From positions 1 to 24,430 of the IMG/VR virus record IMGVR_UViG_3300029913_001680: 24,430 nucleotides of DNA; one strand, given 5' to 3'. Positions 7,655 through 14,962 of the stretch are shown here, piece after piece (position 1 is the stretch's first letter; each line of letters starts with the position of its first letter). Under the pieces are notes generated by a model. The model had not been told where the DNA came from, ran no database searches, and saw only the letters and a list, made by a program, of their open reading frames with translations. Both the position numbers and the translations under genes were made by a program. This stretch comes from a virus.

Positions 7655-8857
7655 ATGAAACAAATTATCAAAAGTATCTTAGATACTGACTTATACACAT
7701 TTAGCTTGTGTTATTTATATCTTCAAAAATTTCCTCGTGCTATTGGAAAATATAGTTTTATTGATAGAAATTCAACCTGTTATCCAAAAGGATTTGCAGA
7801 AAAAGTTAAAAATCAACTTAAAAAAATGGAAGATGTAAAATTAACTGATGATGAATTCAACTTTATGTTAGATAAGTTTTATTATTTCCCAAAATGGTTT
7901 TTTACATTTTTGAAAGGATATAGATTTGATTCATCTGAAGTTTCTATAAGTCAAGATGTAGAAGGTCATTTATCAATTGAAATTGAAGGATCAATTTTTA
8001 AAACTATATTTTGGGAGCAACCAATATTAGCAATTGTATCTGAACTTGCTCATAAAATGAATGGAGATTTTGATAAATATGATGAAAAAAAAGAATATCA
8101 AAAATCATATGACAAATGTAAAAAAATGATTGATGCTAAAATTTTAGTCTCTGAGTTCGGAACTAGGCGCCGTCTTTCTTTTGCTCATCAGCATCTTGTT
8201 ATTAAATCATTCATTGATTGTATGAAAGATAATTGTACTGATTTAGGAGGTATAATAGGCACATCAAATGTATATTTCGGTATGAAATATGGATTAAAAA
8301 TAAATGGTACAATGTCACACCAATATATTAGCTTAATTGCATCAATATATGGACCAGTAGAAGCAAATAATACTGCAATGAATATGTGGGAAGATGTATA
8401 TCAAGGTTCGTTAGGAACATTCTTGTATGATACATTAACTAGAGAAGTATTCATGAAAAACTTTTCATTAAAAAATGCTATTTTATTTCAAGGAGTAAGA
8501 GTAGATAGTGGAGATGAAATTGAAGCATTAGAAGATTTTATTCTAAAATATAAATCTCTTGGTATTGATCCATCAACAAAAACTATAATTTTTAGTAACG
8601 CATTAACTGTAGATAAAGCAATTGAAATTCATAAAATTGTTGATGGACGTATGAAAGATAGTTATGGTATAGGTACACACTTATCATGTAGTGTGGATAA
8701 TGTAAAGCCATCTAATATGGTCATAAAACTTACAGCAGCTAAAATTACAGAATCAAGGGAATGGAATAATTGTGTAAAATTTAGTGACGATAAAGGTAAA
8801 TATACTGGTGATAAAGAAACAATTGAAATTTATAGAAATTTGTTAAATATCAAATAA
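7655..8857 (+). CDS. pncB: Nicotinate phosphoribosyltransferase
   Basis: A 400-residue enzyme of the PncB family, normal length, making nicotinate mononucleotide from nicotinate and PRPP. Landmarks: LDTDLYTFSL at the N-terminus, EFGTRRRLSFAHQ, GTSNVYFGMKYGLKINGTMSHQ (the GTSN motif and the active-site His region), FQGVRVDSGD (PRPP-binding segment) and the late YGIGTHLSC phosphate-binding turn. With pncA in the same operon this gives nicotinamide to NaMN. No NaMN adenylyltransferase or NAD synthetase is in the window, so the host would finish NAD. It is the last gene of the operon before a 100-nt gap. Confidence 0.9.
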   Translation: MKQIIKSILDTDLYTFSLCYLYLQKFPRAIGKYSFIDRNSTCYPKGFAEKVKNQLKKMEDVKLTDDEFNFMLDKFYYFPKWFFTFLKGYRFDSSEVSISQDVEGHLSIEIEGSIFKTIFWEQPILAIVSELAHKMNGDFDKYDEKKEYQKSYDKCKKMIDAKILVSEFGTRRRLSFAHQHLVIKSFIDCMKDNCTDLGGIIGTSNVYFGMKYGLKINGTMSHQYISLIASIYGPVEANNTAMNMWEDVYQGSLGTFLYDTLTREVFMKNFSLKNAILFQGVRVDSGDEIEALEDFILKYKSLGIDPSTKTIIFSNALTVDKAIEIHKIVDGRMKDSYGIGTHLSCSVDNVKPSNMVIKLTAAKITESREWNNCVKFSDDKGKYTGDKETIEIYRNLLNIK

Positions 8858-8879
8858 TTTATTTATATTTTTAATAACT

Positions 8880-8910
8880 TCTGATATATCAATTATTTTG
8901 TTTATCTTTA
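8880..8910 (+). promoter_or_regulatory. Possible promoter of the lipoprotein gene
   Basis: TCTG at 8880-8883, 19 nt, TATCTTTA at 8903-8910: one mismatch in each box from the Bacteroidota consensus. A 5-bp hairpin (8925-8929 with 8939-8943) would lie in the 5' leader. Confidence 0.35.
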
Positions 8911-8957
8911 CAAAAAATTCTAAAAACCTCACTTGTATAGGTTAAAGTCATTCTATT

Positions 8958-9410
8958 ATGAAGAAAATTATATTATTTTTAATTGTGTGTCTTTTTTTAT
9001 TTAGTTGTAGTAAAACTGATGATCCAGTAGTCTTTAATTATAATTTTTTGATTGGAACGTGGACTGAATATAAATCAATGCAAGTTTATTATATTGATAC
9101 TAATAAACCATACAAGTGGGATTCGGGAATTTATATTGACACAATAGCTTTTAGTCCATTATATCAAGAATTTAGTTATTATAAATACAAAGGAAATTGG
9201 TACACAAATTCAGAAATTCTTAATATATCACCATTAGGTAATAATTTTACAGAAGTAGAGTATCATAGTGTAATAACTCAAGATGATAAGAATATCATAA
9301 TTGAATATCAAGAAACTGATTATAATAGAAAATTTTATCATTACTTTAAGAAAATATCAAAAGAATGGAAATTAGAATATATGTTAAATGATATAAGTAA
9401 AAATAAATAA
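8958..9410 (+). CDS. Lipocalin-like lipoprotein
   Basis: A 150-residue protein with a lipoprotein signal peptide: MKKIILFLIVCLFLFSC, cleavage before the Cys of FSCS. The mature part starts SKTDDP, typical of Bacteroidota lipoproteins, then FLIGTWTEYKS, the GxW strand seen in small lipocalin-like proteins. Beta-rich to the end. A phage lipoprotein of this type could remain on the infected cell and alter surface or receptor function (superinfection exclusion); that is inference. The stop overlaps the next ATG (TAATG). Confidence 0.7.
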   Translation: MKKIILFLIVCLFLFSCSKTDDPVVFNYNFLIGTWTEYKSMQVYYIDTNKPYKWDSGIYIDTIAFSPLYQEFSYYKYKGNWYTNSEILNISPLGNNFTEVEYHSVITQDDKNIIIEYQETDYNRKFYHYFKKISKEWKLEYMLNDISKNK

Positions 9411-9632
9411 TGAGTATTAAAAAATGGACGATTGAAAAACTTCAAAATGAAGTTGATAAATATAAGACAAGAGCAGAATTTTACATCTTAACAGACGGAT
9501 GAACTAATATCGGATTTATATAATATTCGTTCATTTGACGATATTGCAAAAGAAGAATCTAAAATAATTAATAATATTATAAGAAAAGAAAAAATAGAAA
9601 AAATAGAAAAATTAAATAAACTATTAGAATAA
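9410..9632 (+). pseudogene. Frameshifted small gene of the tail family
   Basis: The ATG at 9410 opens a 30-codon frame (starts MSIKKWTIEKLQNEVDKY, ends FYILTDG) that stops at 9500-9502. Another frame continues without a start as TDELISDLYNIRSFDD and ends NIIRKEKIEKIEKLNKLLE at 9632, a tail-family C-terminus. Removing one G of the GG at 9497-9498 joins the two as FYILTDELISDLYN. The KWTIEKLQNEVDKYKTRAEF part resembles repeated DNA-binding modules of phage homing-type proteins (weak memory-based match). Either a true disruption, a sequencing error, or less likely programmed frameshifting. Confidence 0.65.
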
Positions 9633-9649
9633 TATAGTATAAATATATT

Positions 9650-10339
9650 ATGGACTATAAAGATTTAGTATATATTGACATTGAAACTGCAGGGTTTTAT
9701 CCAGATTTATCATCTCTAAAAGAGAATGATATTAGAGGATATGATCTTTTTATGCGTAAAATAGAAAGAAAAAGTTCACAATTTTTAGATTGGAAAGAAG
9801 ATCCAAATGATGTTTATATCAATAAATCTTCATTGATTCCAGAATTTGGTAGAATAGTTTGTGTTTCTATGGCTAGAATTTCTAAAAATGATGAAATTAA
9901 AATGATGTCGATATGTAATGAAGATGAAGAAATTATAGTTAAAAAAACACAGCAATCACTTATGAATATATCTAACAATTCATTATTAGGATTAAGTGGT
10001 TTTTATATTAAAGGATTTGATATTCCATGGCTAAATAGAAAAATGCTAGCATATGGATATATAATTCCTAAAATACTTAAAACATTTAGTATTAAACCTT
10101 GGGAAATGAATGTAGTTGATTTAGCTGAAGTTTGGAAAAGTTCAGGAACATTAGAACCTGTTTCTTTTGATGAAATGCTATATTCATTAAATATTGATAG
10201 TCCAAAAGATTTGATGGCTGGTAAAGATGTACATAAATATTTTTGGGAAAATAAAGAATTAAATAAAATAAAAAGTTACTGTGAAAAAGATGTAATGGGA
10301 TGTATTAAAGCAGCAAAAAAAATTATACACTTAATATAA
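9650..10339 (+). CDS. 3'-5' exonuclease, DEDDy type (PolB-exo/DnaQ-like)
   Basis: A 229-residue stand-alone exonuclease. YIDIETAGF gives D10 and E12 (motif I). GFYIKGFDIPWLNRK holds D124 (motif II; compare xxNFDxPWL of the family). YCEKD gives Y210 and D214 (motif III of the DEDDy class). This matches predicted 3'-5' exonucleases related to the PolB exonuclease domain. Two-metal hydrolysis of DNA or RNA 3' ends is expected. No polymerase domain is fused. A proofreading, DNA-processing or host-degradation role cannot be separated from sequence. Confidence 0.8.
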   Translation: MDYKDLVYIDIETAGFYPDLSSLKENDIRGYDLFMRKIERKSSQFLDWKEDPNDVYINKSSLIPEFGRIVCVSMARISKNDEIKMMSICNEDEEIIVKKTQQSLMNISNNSLLGLSGFYIKGFDIPWLNRKMLAYGYIIPKILKTFSIKPWEMNVVDLAEVWKSSGTLEPVSFDEMLYSLNIDSPKDLMAGKDVHKYFWENKELNKIKSYCEKDVMGCIKAAKKIIHLI

Positions 10340-10344
10340 AATAT

Positions 10345-10704
10345 ATGGAATTCAACAAAATTTATAGACTATTAGATGACGACTATTATGATAATGGTCG
10401 TAATATATTAAAATATAGGGAATTGAGAGATTATGAAAAAACAGAATATGAATTAGATAATGATTTTAATTCTATTTGGTTTAGAGTTTGGAATGATAAA
10501 AAAATCACATGGTTTTCTGTTAAAAATGATTTGAATGGGCCGAATATATCAGAACTTTTTTCATATTCTACTGCATCATATATAACAAAATGTTCGTCAT
10601 TTAATAAAAAATTGAAAATTGAAACTGAATTTGAGCAAGTATGTCAGATATTTTTATGTATTCTACATCACATCATCATATATAACAAAATGTTCGCCAT
10701 TTAA
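10345..10704 (+). CDS. Hypothetical protein with C-terminus replaced after internal duplication
   Basis: A 119-residue protein of unknown function, acidic N-terminus (LLDDDYYDNGRN). Up to residue 97 (ending IETEFE) it looks intact; the last 22 residues come from a 93-nt insertion (10636-10728) that carries a stop at 10702-10704. After the insertion, in the same frame, the sequence goes on EKNNRKEKIKTLNNI and stops in an ATGA overlap with the next gene. The ancestral product therefore ended in the family tail and was about 111 residues long. Confidence 0.6.
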   Translation: MEFNKIYRLLDDDYYDNGRNILKYRELRDYEKTEYELDNDFNSIWFRVWNDKKITWFSVKNDLNGPNISELFSYSTASYITKCSSFNKKLKIETEFEQVCQIFLCILHHIIIYNKMFAI

Positions 10705-10728
10705 TTGAAAATTGAAATTGAATTTGAG
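10574..10728 (+). repeat. Imperfect direct duplication inside the 10345 gene
   Basis: 10574-10635 and 10674-10728 are near-identical; the second copy has a 7-nt deletion and a few substitutions. The extra DNA from the end of copy 1 to the end of copy 2 is 93 nt, a multiple of three, so the downstream tail stays in frame but behind a new TAA. Confidence 0.85.
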
Positions 10729-10769
10729 AAAAATAATAGAAAAGAAAAAATAAAAACCTTAAATAATAT

Positions 10770-10958
10770 ATGAAAACAAAAACAGATTTACTAATAGAAA
10801 CACTTACTAATGATAGTGGAAGAAGAGTATTTACCATTACAGAAACGAAAGAATTAATTAAAATTGCACAATTAGAAATTACTAATGATGATAAATTAAA
10901 CGAAGAGATTTTGAAATTTAAACAATCATATGTAGATGGTATTAGTTGGAAATTATAA
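10770..10958 (+). CDS. Small hypothetical protein
   Basis: A 62-residue protein, mostly helical by composition (TKTDLLIETLT, ETKELIKIAQLE, LNEEILKFKQSY). Starts in an ATGA overlap with the lost tail of the 10345 gene. No family recognised. Confidence 0.5.
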   Translation: MKTKTDLLIETLTNDSGRRVFTITETKELIKIAQLEITNDDKLNEEILKFKQSYVDGISWKL

Positions 10959-10975
10959 AAAAATATAAAAATAAA

Positions 10976-12052
10976 ATGACAAAAATTATAACAAGTCCTG
11001 AAAAAATTGATGATAAAAAAGGAAATAATGTATACGTTTTTTTAGGTGGACCTATTCAAGGTGCACCTAATTGGCAACCAAATATATGCAATGATTTATC
11101 TGGATATAAAAATTTAGTAGTTACAAATCCAAGAAGAAAATCATTAGATAAATCAAAATTCAATTTTGATGAACAAGTAAAATGGGAAACAGAATATTTA
11201 AATGAAGCTGATATACTTATTTTTTGGATTCCAAAAGAAGAGGAAAAAATAGAAGGTAGAATGTATGGACAAACTACTAGATTTGAAATTGGTGAATGGA
11301 TTTCAAAATGTAATAAAAAAATTATAATTGGAATTGATGAAGAATTTCCAATGAAAAAATACATTAAAAATAGACTTGAAAAAGATTATAATGTTAAAGT
11401 ACTTAATACTTATAAAGAAGTATTAAATGAAGTTAAAAATAAAATAGATTTTTTATCAAATTCTAAACCAGATACTTTTTTTACGTCTGATGAACATTTC
11501 GGAAGTAAAAGAACACTTGATTTATCTAAACGCCCTTTCACTTCAGTTGAAGAAATGAATCAATATATGGTTAATTGCTGGAATTCAGTTGTTAAACCGA
11601 ATGATACTGTTTATAATTTGGGTGATTTTGGAAATTACTCATTTATTAATAAATTGAATGGTAATATATTCTTAATATTAGGAAATTATGAAATAGATGA
11701 AATGAATAAAGATTATAAAGGAGATTTTAAATCATTTAAAAAAATGTTGATAGACAAAGGGTTTAAAAATGTATATAATGATTTAATAATATCAACTAAT
11801 ATTGATGATGAAAAAGTTTTACCATTTAACGAATTTGATAAAAATGAAAATTTATTTTTAACTCATGAACCATTGAATGCTAACAAAAGATTATTTAATC
11901 TATTTGGTCACATTCATGGTAGACAAAAAGTTAAAAGATATGGACTTGATGTTGGAGTTGATGGTAATCACTTCAAACCAATTAATATGAAAGAAGTGCT
12001 GTTTTATAAAGAAGCAATAGAAAAATACTACGATGATAACGTTTTTGAATAA
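10976..12052 (+). CDS. Fusion of nucleoside 2-deoxyribosyltransferase-like and metallophosphoesterase domains
   Basis: A 358-residue two-domain protein; I choose the ATG at 10976 because the upstream in-frame start is a TTG inside the previous gene. Residues 1-155: VYVFLGGPIQGAPNWQ, NPRRK, WETEYLNEADILIFWIP and GQTTRFEIGEW match the nucleoside 2-deoxyribosyltransferase-like fold (glycosidic-bond exchange or nucleotide binding); the E in RFEIGEW sits where the catalytic Glu is usual. Residues 165-345: calcineurin-like phosphoesterase, with FTSDEHFG (D172, H174), NLGDFG (D217), LILGNYE, LTHEP (H297) and GHIHG (311-315). The usual GNHD box reads GNYE, so the catalytic His is replaced by Tyr. Substrate unknown; nucleotide salvage or clean-up is likely. 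Confidence 0.78.
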   Translation: MTKIITSPEKIDDKKGNNVYVFLGGPIQGAPNWQPNICNDLSGYKNLVVTNPRRKSLDKSKFNFDEQVKWETEYLNEADILIFWIPKEEEKIEGRMYGQTTRFEIGEWISKCNKKIIIGIDEEFPMKKYIKNRLEKDYNVKVLNTYKEVLNEVKNKIDFLSNSKPDTFFTSDEHFGSKRTLDLSKRPFTSVEEMNQYMVNCWNSVVKPNDTVYNLGDFGNYSFINKLNGNIFLILGNYEIDEMNKDYKGDFKSFKKMLIDKGFKNVYNDLIISTNIDDEKVLPFNEFDKNENLFLTHEPLNANKRLFNLFGHIHGRQKVKRYGLDVGVDGNHFKPINMKEVLFYKEAIEKYYDDNVFE

Positions 12053-12065
12053 AAAAATAAATAAT

Positions 12066-12404
12066 ATGAAATATTTTAATAAATTATATGAAAAAATAGA
12101 TATAGATGATACTGAATATAGAAAACTTGATGATAATCAATATTATCTAATATTATATTTTTTAGTTAATGAAAGTGGCGCTATTAAAAAATGGAAAGAA
12201 ATTTATGATTATTATGGCTCTACTGATAGAATTAGAGATAAATATTCTGAATATATTTCTGATAGCGAGTATGATTCATATTTAACTTATATTGATTTGG
12301 TTAAATATTTGGCTAAAATATATTCATTTATTGATTATAAAAATATAGATTATTATGATTATATATTAGAAATGGTAGATAAAAATACAAAAAAAGATGA
12401 ATAA
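12066..12404 (+). CDS. Hypothetical Tyr/Asp-rich protein
   Basis: A 112-residue acidic protein, starting MKYFNKLYEKIDIDDTEYRKLDDNQ. The ATG at 12066 follows the previous stop and is preferred over one inside that gene. Very rich in Tyr and Asp. No recognised domain. Overlaps the start of the glycosyltransferase-like gene by 8 nt. Confidence 0.5.
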   Translation: MKYFNKLYEKIDIDDTEYRKLDDNQYYLILYFLVNESGAIKKWKEIYDYYGSTDRIRDKYSEYISDSEYDSYLTYIDLVKYLAKIYSFIDYKNIDYYDYILEMVDKNTKKDE

Positions 12405-13353
12405 AATATTAGTTTTAATCGGTTCTCATAGTATTGGAGATACATTATGCGCAATACCTACTATAAAACATTTAAATAAAATTTATAATAAAAATATTCA
12501 TGTATATACTTATCAACCAGATTTATTAAAAAATTATCCATATATAACAATAGTAGATAATTATGATATAGATGAAGATGATTTATTAATAGAAACATTT
12601 AGACCTGATAAATTTGTTCATACAAGAATTGATATTAGACAATTACATGCATTAAGTTCAGGATTTCAATTATTACCTGAAGAAATGGAAATCGAATTTT
12701 ATCCTGATGAATATAAACCAATTGATTTGCCTGATAATTATATTGTAATACATCCTTCAAAAACTTGGCCGTCAAGAACTTGGGAAAAAGAAAGTTGGAA
12801 TGAATTAGTAACTAAATTGAATAAATTGAATATTCCAGTTGTTGTTATTGGTAAAGATTCTAGTGAAATAGGTACATATCATATTAATAAACCAATATAT
12901 AATATTAATACTAAAAATGTATTAAATTTGGTAAATAAACTTGATATTCATCAAACATGGCATGTACTTAATAAATCATCTATGATAATTACTATGGATT
13001 CTGGAATTTTACATTTAGCAGGTACTACAGATACATATATTATACAATTGGGTAGCTCAATTGATCCTAGATTTAGAGCACCATATAGAAATGCTACTCA
13101 GGATTATAAATATTCTTATATATTAGGTACTTGTAATAAATTTTGTAGTTCTGATATGAAATATAATATTATTCATAATAATAATCATACTATTATGTCT
13201 CCTGTTGCTTTTTGTTTAGAAAATTCTACAACAATTGGACAAGATGTAGATCCTGATAAAAATATTTATAAATGTCATCCTACTGTTGATCAAGTTATTA
13301 ATGAAGTAATAAAAAAATATAATTTTTCAAATAAAGGTAAGATTATAATATGA
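12397..13353 (+). CDS. Glycosyltransferase family 9-like (heptosyltransferase-like) protein
   Basis: A 318-residue protein with the GT-B/GT9 layout of LPS heptosyltransferases: GSHSIGDTLCAIPTIKHL at the N-terminus (normally GDxxxxxPxxxxL), IVIHPSKTWPSRTW at the linker (the xxxPGAxxxxKxWP-type block), VVVIGKD, and MDSGILHLAGTTDTYIIQLGSS (donor-binding DSGxxHLAxxxxxPxxxLFG region). The C-terminal part has extra Cys (GTCNKFCSS, AFCLEN). A phage copy could modify host surface glycans or phage particles or DNA; none is proven. No membrane segment. Confidence 0.78.
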   Translation: MNKILVLIGSHSIGDTLCAIPTIKHLNKIYNKNIHVYTYQPDLLKNYPYITIVDNYDIDEDDLLIETFRPDKFVHTRIDIRQLHALSSGFQLLPEEMEIEFYPDEYKPIDLPDNYIVIHPSKTWPSRTWEKESWNELVTKLNKLNIPVVVIGKDSSEIGTYHINKPIYNINTKNVLNLVNKLDIHQTWHVLNKSSMIITMDSGILHLAGTTDTYIIQLGSSIDPRFRAPYRNATQDYKYSYILGTCNKFCSSDMKYNIIHNNNHTIMSPVAFCLENSTTIGQDVDPDKNIYKCHPTVDQVINEVIKKYNFSNKGKIII

Positions 13354-13736
13354 AAACATTTTCAGTTAAACAACCATGGTCATATTTAATATGTTCAGGT
13401 ATAAAAGATGTTGAAAATCGTAGTTGGAAAACAAATTTTAGAGGTAGAATATTAATTCATTCATCAAAAAAAATATCAGATTCATATATAAATATAGAAC
13501 AGCAAGAATATATTACAACTAATCATAAAAAATTAAATCCAATAGAAAGTCATTATATTTTTAGTGCAATAATTGGAAGTGTTGAAATCGTTGATTGTGT
13601 TAAAAATTCAAAATCAATTTGGGCGGAAGAAGGATCATATCATTGGGTATTAAAAAATCCAATTTTATTTGAAACTCCAATTGAAAATATAAAAGGAAAA
13701 TTAAGTTTTTGGGAATATAATTTATATGAAAAATAA
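13350..13736 (+). CDS. ASCH-domain protein
   Basis: A 128-residue single-domain protein. SVKQPWSYLICSGIKDVENRSWKTN-type start (QPWA..I..G.K..E.R.W pattern), then FRGRILIHSSKK and AIIGSVEIVDCV, then YHWVLKNP and LSFWEY near the end. ASCH domains have a PUA-like beta-barrel and are thought to bind RNA; some act as RNases or as nucleoside amidohydrolases. Start overlaps the previous stop by 4 nt, and the end overlaps the next gene by 11 nt. Confidence 0.85.
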   Translation: MKTFSVKQPWSYLICSGIKDVENRSWKTNFRGRILIHSSKKISDSYINIEQQEYITTNHKKLNPIESHYIFSAIIGSVEIVDCVKNSKSIWAEEGSYHWVLKNPILFETPIENIKGKLSFWEYNLYEK

Positions 13737-14010
13737 AAATAAAAATAAATTAATTTATAATATTGGTAATATAATTATATGTAAAGATGATTATAAATGT
13801 TATAAAAAATATAAAGAATATATAATAGATGATGTTGTATTGCATCCTAAATTTAAAAAAATAAGTAATAATAAATTTAGAAAATTACCTGGGTTATATT
13901 ATTCATATAGAGTTGATCGTGGTTATTTATCAAATGATGAAATTATAAATAATTTTTATGCAAAAAATGAACTTAGAAAGATAAAATTAAAAAAACTTAA
14001 AATGTTATAG
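13726..14010 (+). CDS. Small tail-family protein
   Basis: A 94-residue, very Lys- and Tyr-rich protein. YNIGNIIICKDDYKC corresponds to the GDxV strand of the family, YKEYIIDDVV to the second strand, and the end is NELRKIKLKKLKML. Function unknown. Last gene before the smpB promoter. Confidence 0.65.
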   Translation: MKNKNKNKLIYNIGNIIICKDDYKCYKKYKEYIIDDVVLHPKFKKISNNKFRKLPGLYYSYRVDRGYLSNDEIINNFYAKNELRKIKLKKLKML

Positions 14011-14016
14011 ATATTT

Positions 14017-14047
14017 ATTGAATATATTAAAAATATATGTATATTTG
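14017..14047 (+). promoter_or_regulatory. Promoter for smpB
   Basis: ATTG at 14017-14020, 19 nt, TATATTTG at 14040-14047, followed by C as at the 3742-3772 promoter. One mismatch from consensus in the upstream box. It starts a new unit 23 nt before the smpB ATG. Confidence 0.6.
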
Positions 14048-14069
14048 CATTTAAATAAAGAATTTAAAA

Positions 14070-14513
14070 ATGATAATCAAAAATAAAAAAGCATCTTATG
14101 AATATGAACTACTTGATGAAATAGTATCGGGTATTTGTCTTGTAGGAACAGAAATAAAGTCAATAAGATTAGGTAAAGTATCTATTGTTGATAGTTATTG
14201 TGCATTTCAAGGAAATGAATTATATTTATTAAATTCTCATATTGATGAATATGAATTTGGTAATAGATATAATCATGAGCCAAAAAGACCAAGAAAACTT
14301 TTACTTAAAAAGAAAGAATTATCTAAAATTCGTAAAAAAGTAAAAGAAAAAGGATTTACTATCATAGCTAAAAATATGTTCATAAATGAAAAAGGACTTT
14401 GTAAAGTTACAGTTTGTATAGCAAAAGGCAAAAACACCTACAATAAAAAGGAAAGTATTAAGGAACGAGACATTAAAAGAGATACTGATAAAATTTTAAA
14501 ATCTTATAAATAA
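14070..14513 (+). CDS. smpB: SsrA-binding protein SmpB
   Basis: A 147-residue protein, close to normal length. It matches SmpB throughout: YEYELLDEIVSGICLVGTEIKSIR (family: HxYxIxExxEAGixLxGxEVKSlR), GKVSIVDSYCAF (GkanixDSyv), PKRPRKLLLKKKEL (dptRxRKLLLhkxEi), KGFTIIAKNMFINEKGLCKV, and VCIAKGKNTYNKKESIKERD (lalakGKkxyDKRetiKeRd). SmpB binds tmRNA and brings it to ribosomes stalled on broken mRNA. The C-terminal tail is short and basic (DTDKILKSYK), as needed to fill the mRNA channel. It may work with host tmRNA or with a phage tmRNA; see the tmRNA-like 5' end at 20304. Confidence 0.93.
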   Translation: MIIKNKKASYEYELLDEIVSGICLVGTEIKSIRLGKVSIVDSYCAFQGNELYLLNSHIDEYEFGNRYNHEPKRPRKLLLKKKELSKIRKKVKEKGFTIIAKNMFINEKGLCKVTVCIAKGKNTYNKKESIKERDIKRDTDKILKSYK

Positions 14514-14518
14514 ATCTT

Positions 14519-14962
14519 ATGATTAAACCAAGTAAAGATGTTAGTTACATAACGCCTAAAAATTACTCAAGAAAAAATCTTATATGTACTTGTTTGTGCT
14601 CACTTCAACTTGATAGTGAAACTCTCATAGTAAATAATATTAAAGTAATATATAGTGTAAATCCTACTGGTGGATATTCAAAAATACCAATAACAAAAAA
14701 TGGTAAATGGAAACAATATTGGAATAATGATTATTCTTATTGGGGAGAATTTAATGAAATTATAGAACTACCTTATATTTTTTCAAAAATGAAAAATGAA
14801 GATTATACTATAATGACATCATATTTTAAAAGAGATCATGTATTTATGCCATTTATAGATAGAATAATAATAAATAATTTAACAGAATACAATATTCTTA
14901 AATTACAATATGATAGAAAAAATAAATTAAGTAAAATTGTAAAAAGTTCTGATTATGAATAA
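14519..14962 (+). CDS. Hypothetical protein
   Basis: A 147-residue protein of unknown function. Cys pair LICTCLCSLQL, then a Trp/Tyr-rich stretch (KQYWNNDYSYWGEFNE). The end, LQYDRKNKLSKIVKSSDYE, is a distant form of the RKxKLxKL tail. Its end overlaps the alarmone-hydrolase start by 8 nt, so both are probably made together with SmpB. Confidence 0.55.
   Translation: MIKPSKDVSYITPKNYSRKNLICTCLCSLQLDSETLIVNNIKVIYSVNPTGGYSKIPITKNGKWKQYWNNDYSYWGEFNEIIELPYIFSKMKNEDYTIMTSYFKRDHVFMPFIDRIIINNLTEYNILKLQYDRKNKLSKIVKSSDYE

Noticed and set aside
11056-11364. Minus-strand frame opposite the deoxyribosyltransferase-like domain
   Set aside because: It is the shadow of a clearly conserved plus-strand domain and shows no family features.
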